DNA from: Gammaproteobacteria bacterium
GTDB taxonomy: Bacteria > Pseudomonadota > Gammaproteobacteria > DSM-16500
Reading direction: 5' to 3'
NCBI GenBank assembly: GCA_019634835.1
Contig: JAHCAO010000013.1
Location: forward strand, 1 to 58,961
DNA: 58,961 bases
Positions within the stretch are counted from its first letter, which is position 1; each line of letters starts with the position of its first letter. This document shows, piece after piece, positions 46,833 through 55,167 of the stretch. The position numbers were made by a program, and so were the translations under genes. The notes beneath the pieces were generated by a model. It made no database searches. It had not been told where the DNA came from and saw nothing but the letters and a program-made list of their open reading frames with translations.

Positions 46833-48182
46833 ATGATTCATTTTTTAATTTCTATCATTGGAATATTGATCACCATATTTTTTGTCATCGGTACACATGA
46901 ATATGCACATTTCACTGTCGCTAGATTATTAGGGATTAAAGTACTTCGCTTTTCCATTGGCTTTGGCAAAACATTATTGAAGTGGTATGACAAAAAAGGC
47001 ACTGAGTATGTCATTGCACTCATACCACTTGGTGGTTATGTAAAAATGCTGGACGCCAGTGAAGGTACTGTTTCTCAAGATGAGCTTCACTTGGCTTTTA
47101 ACACGCAGCCTTATTATAAAAAGTTTCTTGTTGTTCTTGCTGGGCCTCTTATCAATATATTATGTGCTTTAATATTATATTGGATGATATTTATGATTGG
47201 GTTCACTACGATTAAACCCATTATTGGTTCTGTCACAGCTGATTCCATTGCTGCCAATGGCGGTTTAGAAGCAAATCAAGAAATTATTAAAGTGGATGAT
47301 TATCACACATCAACATGGGCTGGATTCATATTGCGACTGATTGCGCACGCTGGTAATCAAGACCAAATTAAAATCGAAGTACGGAATTCAGCAGGCACTG
47401 ATACACATTTATTGGACTTATCCCATTGGCGCTTAGATGGCCTGGTACCGGATCCACTGACCAGCATAGGTATTACGCCTTATGCTCCCACTGTACCATT
47501 AATTATTGGTAATATTGCTGCAAATTCTCCGGCTTCATCAGGCGAGCTTCATTTAAATGATAAAGTCATTAGCATTAACCACCAGCCTGTCAAAAATTGG
47601 GATGAATTAATTACCATGATTACTCAACATCCCGATGAAACTGTCACATTCACCATTGAAAGACAAAATAAAATTATCACGCTTCCTATCACGATTGGAT
47701 ACCAACGCAATTTATTCTTTCAAAAGTCAGGTTATCTAGGGGTTGGGCCCAAGTTCACTTGGCCAAAAGAATTACTCAATGAAGTTAAATATGGTCCAAT
47801 AGAAGCTTTGCCTCATGCTTGGAGGCAACTTTATGACTTCACTTATTTTAATTTTCTGCTCATTGGTAAGTTAGTTACAGGAAAATTATCTTTGCAAAGT
47901 TTAGGCGGGCCTATCACGATTTTTGACACTGCTGGCGACGCATTAAATTATGGATTCCTCTCTTTTATCAGTTTTCTAGCATTTTTAAGTATTTCAATCG
48001 GTGTCATTAATCTGTTGCCTATTCCTGGATTAGATGGTGGCCACTTATTTATTCAAACCATTGAATTCATTCTTCGCCAGCCTGTACCTGAGCAAGTGAC
48101 CTCTATTTTATACCGCTTGGGTTTTACACTGATTCTATTCATCTTAGTGATTGCGTTAGTCAATGACTTATTGCGTTTGTGA
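46833..48182 (+). CDS. rseP: Site-2 protease RseP
   Basis: Intramembrane zinc protease that releases the sigma-E anti-sigma factor. 449 residues. The HExxH motif (HEYAH, residues 22-26) lies in the first helix, two PDZ domains occupy about 115-300, and the third metal ligand is in INLLPIPGLDGGHLF. In many bacteria it lies near bamA/lpxD; here it follows rlpA and precedes a TPP riboswitch. Confidence 0.95.
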   Translation: MIHFLISIIGILITIFFVIGTHEYAHFTVARLLGIKVLRFSIGFGKTLLKWYDKKGTEYVIALIPLGGYVKMLDASEGTVSQDELHLAFNTQPYYKKFLVVLAGPLINILCALILYWMIFMIGFTTIKPIIGSVTADSIAANGGLEANQEIIKVDDYHTSTWAGFILRLIAHAGNQDQIKIEVRNSAGTDTHLLDLSHWRLDGLVPDPLTSIGITPYAPTVPLIIGNIAANSPASSGELHLNDKVISINHQPVKNWDELITMITQHPDETVTFTIERQNKIITLPITIGYQRNLFFQKSGYLGVGPKFTWPKELLNEVKYGPIEALPHAWRQLYDFTYFNFLLIGKLVTGKLSLQSLGGPITIFDTAGDALNYGFLSFISFLAFLSISIGVINLLPIPGLDGGHLFIQTIEFILRQPVPEQVTSILYRLGFTLILFILVIALVNDLLRL

Positions 48183-48221
48183 CACTTGCACTTCAGCCCA
48201 ATTCCCACTATATTCACTTCA

Positions 48222-48308
48222 CACTCAGGGGAGCCGCCATAAGGCTGAGAGGTCTCATACCGAGACGACCCTTTAAACCTGATGCGGTTTATACCGACGG
48301 AGGAAGTA
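48222..48308 (+). promoter_or_regulatory. TPP (thiamine pyrophosphate) riboswitch
   Basis: The THI-box is clear: CAGGGGAGCCGCC, GGCTGAGAGG, ACCCTTTAAACCTGATGCGG, and TATACCGACGGAGG. These are the P2/P3 and P4/P5 elements that bind the pyrimidine and pyrophosphate of TPP. The ribosome site GGAGGAA (48299-48305) is the 3' edge of the aptamer. TTCACTTCAC upstream (about 48213-48222) can pair with GTAGTGAA, which includes the thiZ start codon. Ligand binding would thus block translation of thiZ (inference). Confidence 0.95.
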
Positions 48309-49070
48309 GTGAACGTTCCTACTATTACTATCAATCACGCTTCACTCTCATACAGCAATAAATGTATTTTCTCTGGCATTCACCTTGAGTTAACTGCAGG
48401 TAGATGGGCAGGGTTGCTCGGGCCAAGTGGCGTTGGAAAGAGCTCTTTACTGCGAATGATAGCAGGATTAACCACGCCACAAGAAGAATCTCATGGTAAC
48501 ATTTTAACTAATAATGAAATCCCTATTAACCAACAAATTGCTTATATGGCACAAACAGATTTATTGTTGCCATGGTTAAATGTCTTAGAGAATGTCACGT
48601 TAAGCCTCAAACTACGTCGTCATACAAAATACTCTCGCGCTGCTCAAATTGAAAAAGCCAAATCTTTATTAGATAAAGTTGGTCTTACTAAGGCCATTCA
48701 CCTTTATCCACAACAATTATCAGGCGGCATGAGGCAACGTGCAGCACTAGTCCGCACATTGGTGGAAGACAAACCCGTCGTATTAATGGATGAACCATTT
48801 TCTGCATTAGATGCCATTACCCGCTATAAGCTGCACGAGTTAGCAGTGGAATTGTTGGGAAATAAGACTGTATTATTTATTACACATGATCCAACGGAAG
48901 CGCTACGCTTGGCCCATGATATTTACTTGATGCAAGGTCAACCAGCTGTCGTCAAAATAGTTGCAACGCCCTCATCTTCCATACCGCGTGAATTGACTGA
49001 TCCTGAAGTAATTAGCTTACAGGCTTTATTATTTCAAGAGTTAACAAAAGCAACAGGTGAAATGACATGA
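48309..49070 (+). CDS. thiZ: Thiamine-precursor ABC transporter ATPase
   Basis: 253 residues from a GTG start placed 5 bases after GGAGG of the riboswitch; an ATG at 48282 inside the aptamer is unlikely. Walker A is GPSGVGKSS (38-46), the signature is LSGGMRQRAALVR, Walker B is VVLMDEPFSALD. It resembles the SsuB/ThiZ group. Together with the permease and the THI5-like binding protein downstream, and under TPP control, it should import a hydroxymethylpyrimidine-type precursor of thiamine. Confidence 0.9.
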   Translation: MNVPTITINHASLSYSNKCIFSGIHLELTAGRWAGLLGPSGVGKSSLLRMIAGLTTPQEESHGNILTNNEIPINQQIAYMAQTDLLLPWLNVLENVTLSLKLRRHTKYSRAAQIEKAKSLLDKVGLTKAIHLYPQQLSGGMRQRAALVRTLVEDKPVVLMDEPFSALDAITRYKLHELAVELLGNKTVLFITHDPTEALRLAHDIYLMQGQPAVVKIVATPSSSIPRELTDPEVISLQALLFQELTKATGEMT

Positions 49071-49810
49071 GTGTGATGCTGCGTGGTATTTTTATTTGTA
49101 TAGTGTTCAGTATATTATGGCAAAGCATAGTCTTTTTATGGCATGTTCCCAGCTATCTCTTGCCATCACCATGGCAGGTTTTGCTTGTGCTTTATCAACA
49201 ATGTCACTTAATAGCATTACATACTATCCCGACCTTAATCGAAACTTTACTCGGTTTTTTGCTGGGAATTTTTTTTGGCTGCGTTACTGGATTGGTCATT
49301 ACCTTTTTTCGGCCGCTCAGATTTTGGTTTTGGCCTGTGCTCATTATGAGTCAGGCCATTCCTACTTTTGCTATTGCACCTATGTTAGTGATTTGGCTGG
49401 GATATGGGTTGGCTTCAAAAATCGCAACTACCGTATTAATGATTTTCTTTCCTATCACTAGTGCATTATACGATGGATTACGTCAAACCCATGCAGGTTG
49501 GTTAGATCTCGCCAAAAGCATGAATGCATGTCAATGGCGTACTTTTATGCATATACGTCTTCCCGCAGCACTTCCCTCTCTTGCGGCAGGCATACGAATT
49601 GCCGCAGTTGCCGCGCCTATTGGTGCGATTGTGGGAGAGTGGGTGGGATCTAGCAGGGGATTGGGGTATTTAATGTTAAATGCTAATGCCCGCATGCAAA
49701 TTGATGTGATGTTTGCTGCATTAGTTGTTATTATAAGCCTAGCATTAGTCTTGTATTTTTGTGTTGACAATCTATTGCATTCATTAGTGATGTGCAGGGA
49801 TTCTCGCTGA
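49067..49810 (+). CDS. thiX: Thiamine-precursor ABC transporter permease
   Basis: 247 residues with about six transmembrane helices and the ABC-permease EAA loop (LDLAKSMNACQWRTFMHIRLPAALPSLAAGIRIA). It starts with a 4-base overlap on thiZ. The C-terminal residues RDSR and the TGA come from the outer arm of a family F palindrome, so the natural C-terminus has probably been rewritten. Confidence 0.9.
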   Translation: MSVMLRGIFICIVFSILWQSIVFLWHVPSYLLPSPWQVLLVLYQQCHLIALHTIPTLIETLLGFLLGIFFGCVTGLVITFFRPLRFWFWPVLIMSQAIPTFAIAPMLVIWLGYGLASKIATTVLMIFFPITSALYDGLRQTHAGWLDLAKSMNACQWRTFMHIRLPAALPSLAAGIRIAAVAAPIGAIVGEWVGSSRGLGYLMLNANARMQIDVMFAALVVIISLALVLYFCVDNLLHSLVMCRDSR

Positions 49811-50006
49811 CAGCATAGGTGCAGGCAAGTTTTTTACAATGAGAAGAGACAGGTATTTTTCCTTCACCCTTCACCGCAAAACACACTCCTCCTTGATTGA
49901 GTTTTGCTCTCGCAGACTCCTGTCTGCGAATGAATGGCTCATATAAAATACCTGTCTCTTCTCATTGTAAAAAACTTGCCTGCACCTATGCTGTCAGCGA
50001 GAATCC
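49798..50006. repeat. Palindromic element family F, copy 2 (thiX-thiY)
   Basis: 62-bp perfect arms (49798-49859 / 49945-50006) flank an 85-nt core with CACCGCAAAACACACTCC, GAGTTTTGCTCTCGCAGACTCCTG and CGAATGAATGGCTCATAT, homologous to copy 1 at 41608. The arms read GGATTCTCGCTGACAGCATAGG outermost, then CAAGTTTTTTACAATGAGAAG. The outer motif resembles the ends of families D and C copy 2. It separates thiX from thiY within one transport operon. Confidence 0.94.
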
Positions 50007-50030
50007 TTAAGTGATCTGGAGAGAACTTGA

Positions 50031-50993
50031 ATGATAAAAAAAATAATACTACCTTTAATGTCTATTTGTGTTTTACTATCTGTACTGACTTCAACTAGCT
50101 TTGCAACTAAACTACCGCCACAAAAGCTTACTGTATTACTTGATTGGTTCGCTAACCCAGACCATGCGCCGTTAATTATCGCAAAACAACAAGGTTTTTT
50201 TGCTGAACAAGGATTAGATGTAGAACTGATTGGCCCAGCAGATCCTACTGATCCGCCTAAATTAATCGCTGCAGGTAAAGCGGATATTGGTATTACTTAT
50301 CAACCAGAATTCATGGAGCAAGTGGACGCAGGATTGCCATTAATACGAATTGGGACGCTAATTGACAAACCATTAAATGCTCTGGTTGTCTTAAAAAACA
50401 ATGGTATTCACTCTCTTGCTGATCTTAAAGGTAAACGCATAGGCTCCAGCAGCAGCGGGTTATCTGGTATTATGTTAAGAGTCATGCTCTCAAAAGCAGG
50501 ATTAACCGATAAAGATGTGGAACTCACTAATGTTCGCTATAACCTTACGCAAGCGCTTTTATCACATAAAGTTGATGCTGTCACAGGAATCATGCGTAAT
50601 TACGAAGTCCCCATCTTAGAATCAAATAACCAAAAAGTGATTACCTTCTTTCCAGAAGAAAACGGAATACCCACCTATAGTGAACTTGTTTTTATTGCTA
50701 ATACCAACGCTATGCACGACGCACGTTTTCCAAAATTTCTTACTGCAATAAAAAAAGCCGTAAGATATATAGACGAACATCCGCAGCAAACGTGGCAGAA
50801 TTTTGCAAAAGCTTATCCTGAATCGAATAATAAGGTGAATCGAGAAGCTTGGTTTGCTACCATGCCTTATTTTGCAGAAGATCCGGCTAGTTTTGATCGT
50901 AGGGAATGGTTACAATTCGCTGATTTTATGAAGCAGCATGACTTGATCAAAAAAATTCAACCTATATCACGATATGCAGTGATAGTAAGATAG
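50031..50993 (+). CDS. thiY: Thiamine-precursor substrate-binding protein (THI5/NMT1-like)
   Basis: 320 residues, signal peptide ending TSFA. The mature protein opens LTVLLDWFANPDHAPLIIAKQQGFF, a hallmark of the NMT1/THI5-like periplasmic proteins that bind pyrimidine precursors of thiamine. GKADIGITYQPEF and GSSSSGLSGIM contribute to the binding cleft. GGAGAG precedes the ATG. The stop TAG overlaps the first base of an empty family F hairpin. Confidence 0.9.
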   Translation: MIKKIILPLMSICVLLSVLTSTSFATKLPPQKLTVLLDWFANPDHAPLIIAKQQGFFAEQGLDVELIGPADPTDPPKLIAAGKADIGITYQPEFMEQVDAGLPLIRIGTLIDKPLNALVVLKNNGIHSLADLKGKRIGSSSSGLSGIMLRVMLSKAGLTDKDVELTNVRYNLTQALLSHKVDAVTGIMRNYEVPILESNNQKVITFFPEENGIPTYSELVFIANTNAMHDARFPKFLTAIKKAVRYIDEHPQQTWQNFAKAYPESNNKVNREAWFATMPYFAEDPASFDRREWLQFADFMKQHDLIKKIQPISRYAVIVR

Positions 50994-51044
50994 GATGCAT
51001 GACGGGTTTTTCGCCTCTTGCGGCAAAAAACTCGTCATGCATCC
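50993..51044. repeat. Empty family F hairpin (arms without core)
   Basis: GGATGCATGACGGGTTTTT (50993-51011) pairs with AAAAAACTCGTCATGCATCC (51025-51044) around CGCCTCTTGCGGC. The arms equal those of family F copy 1 but the core of about 120 bp is absent. It is either an excision footprint, an ancestral hairpin before core insertion, or a terminator of thiY. Confidence 0.8.
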
Positions 51045-51072
51045 GTAAAATAAGTAAAAAGGAACCACTCTC

Positions 51073-52464
51073 ATGCCATTGATATACGTATTTATCAGCC
51101 TTAATGCTAGTATGTTTATCATTTTATTATTCATGGCAATCAGGCAAATCATCACAGGATCGAGTCATAAAAAAGCCAATCAATATATTGAAGAACAGTT
51201 GTCGCAGTTAGCTAAACAACATCAAATGACAGATCAACAATTACGAGAAAGTTTGCTGGTGAACTCTAATCATTTACAGCAATCTATTTTAATGAATTTT
51301 AATCACTTACGCGTTGAACAAACTCAACAATCTTCCGAGTTAAAAGAACAATTACAACAAGCATTCGCAAATCATCGTTCCCGTTTTGATGAGAGGCAAT
51401 TGGAAACATTAAAAATATTGCAGGATACGCTGCAAAAAGGAGTTCAGGAAAACCGTGCTCAAGTGAAAGAATCGTTGTCTGATTATGCCAAAGAATTAGG
51501 AACACGCCTTGGCCAACTGACTCAAACTACCGAAACTAAATTAAAAGAAATTAACCAGCAGGTTGAAAAACGCCTTGCAGAAGGGTTTGAAAAAACCAAT
51601 GAGACATTTGGTGATGTCATCAAGCGATTAGCATTGATTGATGCAGCACAGAAAAAAATTACTGAGCTTTCTGGCAGTGTCATGAATTTGCAGGAAATTC
51701 TTAATGATAAACGGTCTCGCGGAACATTTGGAGAAATACAGCTATCTGCTCTTATCCATAATATGATTCCAGAACAACATTTTAGTTTTCAACATCAACT
51801 AAGTAATCACCGGCGCCCTGATTGTATGTTGTTTTTACCTGAGCCAACCGGTAACATTGCTATTGATGCAAAGTTTCCTCTAGAAAACTTCCGTTTGCTT
51901 ATTGATTCCTCTATCTCTGATGTCGAAAAACAACAAGCTGAAAAACAATTTAAAATTGATATACGCAAACATATTCAAGATATTGCAGAAAAATATATTA
52001 TTCCCGGCGAAACGTCTGATGGGGCAGTCATGTTTATTCCCGCTGAGGCTGTTTTTGCTGAAATTCATGCTCGTCATTCCGACCTTGTTGAATTTGCGCA
52101 GAACGCTAATGTATGGATGGTTTCTCCTACCACCATGATGGCCATTCTAACTACTGCTCGTGCTGTTTTAAAAGATGCAGCCACTCGCAAACAAGTGCAC
52201 GAAATACAAAAACACTTGCGTATGCTTGCAGATGACTTCGAGCGTTTTCAAATACGTATGGACAATCTTGCAAAACGTATTGCTCAAGCTCATTCAGATG
52301 TTGAACAGGTGCATATTTCATCACGGAAAATTACCCAGCGATTTGTTCAGATTGATAAAGCAGACTTGGATGGAATAAAGATTGATGGGCCCATACTGGT
52401 TCCTGATATCACACCGCTTCCCACAACGCAAGAAAGTCACGATCCTGCACAACAATCTTCTTAA
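51073..52464 (+). CDS. rmuC: DNA recombination protein RmuC
   Basis: 463 residues. One N-terminal membrane anchor (VFISLNASMFIILLFMAI) is followed by a long coiled coil (about 40-210) and the RmuC nuclease-like domain (RGTFGEIQLSALIHNMIPEQHFSFQHQL, AIDAKFPLENFRLL, SPTTMMAIL). RmuC limits inversions and rearrangements at short inverted repeats in E. coli, notable in a genome so rich in palindromes. Confidence 0.95.
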   Translation: MPLIYVFISLNASMFIILLFMAIRQIITGSSHKKANQYIEEQLSQLAKQHQMTDQQLRESLLVNSNHLQQSILMNFNHLRVEQTQQSSELKEQLQQAFANHRSRFDERQLETLKILQDTLQKGVQENRAQVKESLSDYAKELGTRLGQLTQTTETKLKEINQQVEKRLAEGFEKTNETFGDVIKRLALIDAAQKKITELSGSVMNLQEILNDKRSRGTFGEIQLSALIHNMIPEQHFSFQHQLSNHRRPDCMLFLPEPTGNIAIDAKFPLENFRLLIDSSISDVEKQQAEKQFKIDIRKHIQDIAEKYIIPGETSDGAVMFIPAEAVFAEIHARHSDLVEFAQNANVWMVSPTTMMAILTTARAVLKDAATRKQVHEIQKHLRMLADDFERFQIRMDNLAKRIAQAHSDVEQVHISSRKITQRFVQIDKADLDGIKIDGPILVPDITPLPTTQESHDPAQQSS

Positions 52465-52489
52465 AGTTATCTCGTCATCGTAAGGCTTT

Positions 52490-52533
52490 CTTAAGTATCA
52501 ACTAAGAAAATCTTAACTATCAAATTTTATAAT
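52490..52533 (+). promoter_or_regulatory. PmrA-box-like repeats and -10 before the orphan gene
   Basis: CTTAAGTATCA (from 52490) and CTTAACTATCA (from 52512) are near-identical 11-mers spaced 22 bases apart, followed by TATAAT at 52528-52533. PmrA boxes in Legionella and Coxiella are CTTAAT-type direct repeats at about 11-base spacing near -35. The spacing here is double, so the match is suggestive only. Confidence 0.4.
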
Positions 52534-52558
52534 ACATTCAAAATTCAAGGAGATTAAA

Positions 52559-54103
52559 ATGAATAGTAGCAATGATATCGCCACTCAGGATCCAGCTGTA
52601 TTCGCTGACACACAAAGAGAAATTATTTCAGCATTTAATAAAAAAACAAACAGATTATATGAATTAGCAAATAGCATTCAAAAAAAACTCAAAACAGCTT
52701 TACAAGAAAATTATTCTAATGAACTCGCTCCCAACCACAAGTCAAGCTGTTGGGACCCTTATAAAGAAAGACATAATACTAAAGTTAATTTAGCAAGAAA
52801 TCTGATGGCAGCCTGCCAAACTCCAATCGATAGTTTCTTTACCTTGCAAAATTTTCTCTCTGTTTATTTCCATGCTAAAAATACAAATCAACAAATCGAT
52901 CCGCATGGCGGAAAACTAGGAAGAATACTGGATATTGCTAGAGAAAACATTAAAGATTTGAACAATGATATTTATGACCTCACAAAAAAACTTGAAGCCT
53001 TGTCTAACTATATGCTTAGGATTTTATCTCATTCAAAGGTTATCAATCAGCAGCTTCTCACTCGTTCTGAATATTTTATCCATCATGGATTTGATTTTCA
53101 TATCGATAGGGTTACGTGCTTTAAAAAATTGTTAGCAGCTGAGTGTGCAGATGTTCTATGCGTAACAGAAGAAATGGCTAAGCAAAAAATAAATCATATG
53201 GTAGAAGAAATAACAATATGTTGGAATAAGAAAAAAAGCCAGAAAGGCGCAAGTTTTGAACTATTTATGCTGCCTTATTTAAATATTAAAACTGATATGG
53301 ATTTATTGAGATTAACTGTAGCTGAAAAAGAAAACTTCACCTGCCTTTCTGACGAAAAGAAGTTACGATTTTTACTCATAAAATCCATAATAACCGAATT
53401 TTCTTTTCATTTAGAAAATGAAGAAAAGAGATTATTTCTAGATTCACATATCAAAGAAGAAAATAATATAGATAATAAGATTTATCCAACGCGGCATATG
53501 AATCGCTTAAAATGGTATAAAAATTGTTATCAAGAAACAGCACCGCATCAATCGATATCAATAGAAACCCTCTCAAAAAACCATGAAGATCCTTTACATA
53601 CAAAATATCTTGTAAGAGATTTGATAAATCAATTTTCCTATACAGATGATAGTGATTTAGATTTTTCAATGGTATTAAAATCTCTTCATGACATTTTTGA
53701 GGATCATTTAAAATCAAAATTAAATCCTAATGAATATAGAAAATATAAGGTTCTTTTTATATCAAACTGGAAATCTCAATTGAAAAACCTTGAAACCTAT
53801 TTAAGCGAAAAATTAATTCTTGCAAATTATATTGTGCAACAAGAAGAGGCCAGTGAATCTTCGATTCAAAAATTTGTTAATGAGAAGGAGATGAAATGGG
53901 TTAGTCCCATGGACATCCAGTTCATTCAAGAATTAGTTAAGATGATCAAGCCAAAATTACACTGGTTATCACAAACCACTCAAGCTCCAGCCTCTACAGT
54001 CAGAAACAATTCTGGGATATCAGCAGTCAGCATATTTACTGTGCTTCAATCAGATTGCCAGGAAACCCATTCTTACAAACCAAACGTATTTATGCCACAA
54101 TAA
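52559..54103 (+). CDS. Large orphan protein, candidate secreted effector
   Basis: 514 residues, not recognised. It is hydrophilic and mostly helical, with Lys/Glu/Asn-rich segments and no signal peptide or membrane helix. The central part has several Cys and aromatic residues (RVTCFKKLLAAECADVLC), and the C-terminal 30 residues are short-side-chain-rich and polar (TTQAPASTVRNNSGISAV), the type of tail often seen in Dot/Icm substrates. AAGGAG precedes the ATG, and PmrA-box-like repeats lie in the promoter. Base composition is more AT-rich than the neighbours. A type IV effector is plausible but unproven. Confidence 0.7.
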   Translation: MNSSNDIATQDPAVFADTQREIISAFNKKTNRLYELANSIQKKLKTALQENYSNELAPNHKSSCWDPYKERHNTKVNLARNLMAACQTPIDSFFTLQNFLSVYFHAKNTNQQIDPHGGKLGRILDIARENIKDLNNDIYDLTKKLEALSNYMLRILSHSKVINQQLLTRSEYFIHHGFDFHIDRVTCFKKLLAAECADVLCVTEEMAKQKINHMVEEITICWNKKKSQKGASFELFMLPYLNIKTDMDLLRLTVAEKENFTCLSDEKKLRFLLIKSIITEFSFHLENEEKRLFLDSHIKEENNIDNKIYPTRHMNRLKWYKNCYQETAPHQSISIETLSKNHEDPLHTKYLVRDLINQFSYTDDSDLDFSMVLKSLHDIFEDHLKSKLNPNEYRKYKVLFISNWKSQLKNLETYLSEKLILANYIVQQEEASESSIQKFVNEKEMKWVSPMDIQFIQELVKMIKPKLHWLSQTTQAPASTVRNNSGISAVSIFTVLQSDCQETHSYKPNVFMPQ

Positions 54104-54137
54104 GTTATGTTACTTGTGTGAGTAAGTACAGTGTCAC

Positions 54138-54280
54138 CGTGTGCATGATGAGTTTTTTACAATGAGAGCAGAAGAGTATGTTATGTGAATCATTCACTCG
54201 CAGACAGGAATTTGTGGTGAATGGTAAAGGAAGAATACCTCTCGTTGTAAACAAATTGTCATATGCCTGTGTCACCTCAA
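54138..54280. repeat. Palindromic element family F, degenerate copy
   Basis: Imperfect arms GTGCATGATGAGTTTTTTACAATGAGAG and CTCGTTGTAAACAAATTGTCATATGC surround a shortened core with ATTCACTCGCAGACAGGAATT. It is homologous to family F copies 1 and 2 but mismatched between arms, that is, a decaying member. It lies between the orphan gene and the pseudopilin gene. Confidence 0.7.
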
Positions 54281-54303
54281 TTTGGTTGTAGGAGAAGGAT
54301 GTC

Positions 54304-54714
54304 ATGCGAAAAGTACAAGGCTTTACTTTTTTTGGAGTAATAGTGGTCATTGTGTTATTAGGGATAGCGGCCTATTTTATTATTCCAAGGATAATGTATG
54401 GATCTAGGCAGCAGCAGTTAGAAAGGATAAAGCAAGACCTGGACAAAATTTATAGTGCGTTAAATAAATATAAGCTGGATAATGGGTTTTACCCTGCCAC
54501 CGTTCAAGGTCTTGATGCGTTAGTGACAGAACCTAGTCAGCCACCCATTCCGCAATTTTGGAATTCTAAGGGGTATCTGTTAGTAGTGCCAATGGATCCA
54601 TGGGGACAAGCATACCAGTATGTGAATAATTATGAGGTCATTCGAGTGTATAGCTATGGTTCTGGTGGGAAAGGTAGTGACACGGAAATAGACCTTTCGA
54701 ATGTGGATCGCTAA
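54304..54714 (+). CDS. GspG-like type II secretion pseudopilin
   Basis: 136 residues. The prepilin-type leader MRKVQG is followed by a hydrophobic helix (FTFFGVIVVIVLLGIAAYFIIP), with processing expected after Gly6. The C-terminal GspG fold is clear: DLDKIYSALNKYKLDNGFYPATVQGLDALV, MDPWGQAYQYV and SYGSGGKGSDTEIDLSN (calcium-site region). The highly conserved Glu at position +5 is Gly. No other gsp gene is near, so it is either a dispersed T2SS major pseudopilin or a diverged paralogue. Confidence 0.88.
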   Translation: MRKVQGFTFFGVIVVIVLLGIAAYFIIPRIMYGSRQQQLERIKQDLDKIYSALNKYKLDNGFYPATVQGLDALVTEPSQPPIPQFWNSKGYLLVVPMDPWGQAYQYVNNYEVIRVYSYGSGGKGSDTEIDLSNVDR

Positions 54715-55167
54715 ATAAGGTAAGGCATTTCCATTCACTCTTATTGTTTTTTTATTTTTACGGTAATTGATTTAGATAGTGATTGATTTTTTTTATTTTC
54801 TTTCTTATCAAGATCAAGCATCGCAGCTACTTTGCTGGATTGTTCTTCTGCAAATTTGGTTCTATTGATATTATCCATCCCTATAGGAAAGAAAGGCTTA
54901 TTATATGTGTAAGTGTTCGGTGATAGCCGCATCTGAGCAAGGTAGCTCTTTTTATTTTTTATAGGAGGGAAAGTGGGCAGGAGTCCACTTTAGCAAAAGT
55001 CAGAAGGGAAACGTCTTTTGCGACCGAATATAAAAAATAAAAAGAGCTACCTTGCTCAGATGCGGCTATCACCGAACGGTTACCTTAATATGTTGGAGGG
55101 TGTACATAGCCTTTCATAACAATCAATCACTAGCAGGCTAGTCATTATTTGAAGTCTAATATGTTAA
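54715..55167. other. 453-bp spacer: possible small ORF plus family B palindrome
   Basis: A minus-strand frame at 54741-54932 could encode 63 residues (or 45 from an ATG at 54878: MDNINRTKFAEEQSSKVAAM...), Lys/Ser-rich, with a weak AGGG ribosome site; it is more likely a remnant. Most of the rest is the family B palindrome listed separately. Nothing else is recognised before the end of ffh. Confidence 0.35.
54915..55077. repeat. Palindromic element family B, copy 2
   Basis: 49-bp perfect arms (54915-54963 / 55029-55077) flank a 65-nt core that, reverse-complemented, matches the core of copy 1 at 15105-15172 (TTCGGTCGCAAAA, CTTTTGCTAAAGTGG, CCACTTTC). Aligned at the core, the arms of the two copies share GTGATAGC and TTTTATTTTTTATA but differ at about a dozen positions between; in each copy both arms carry the same bases. 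Confidence 0.93.
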
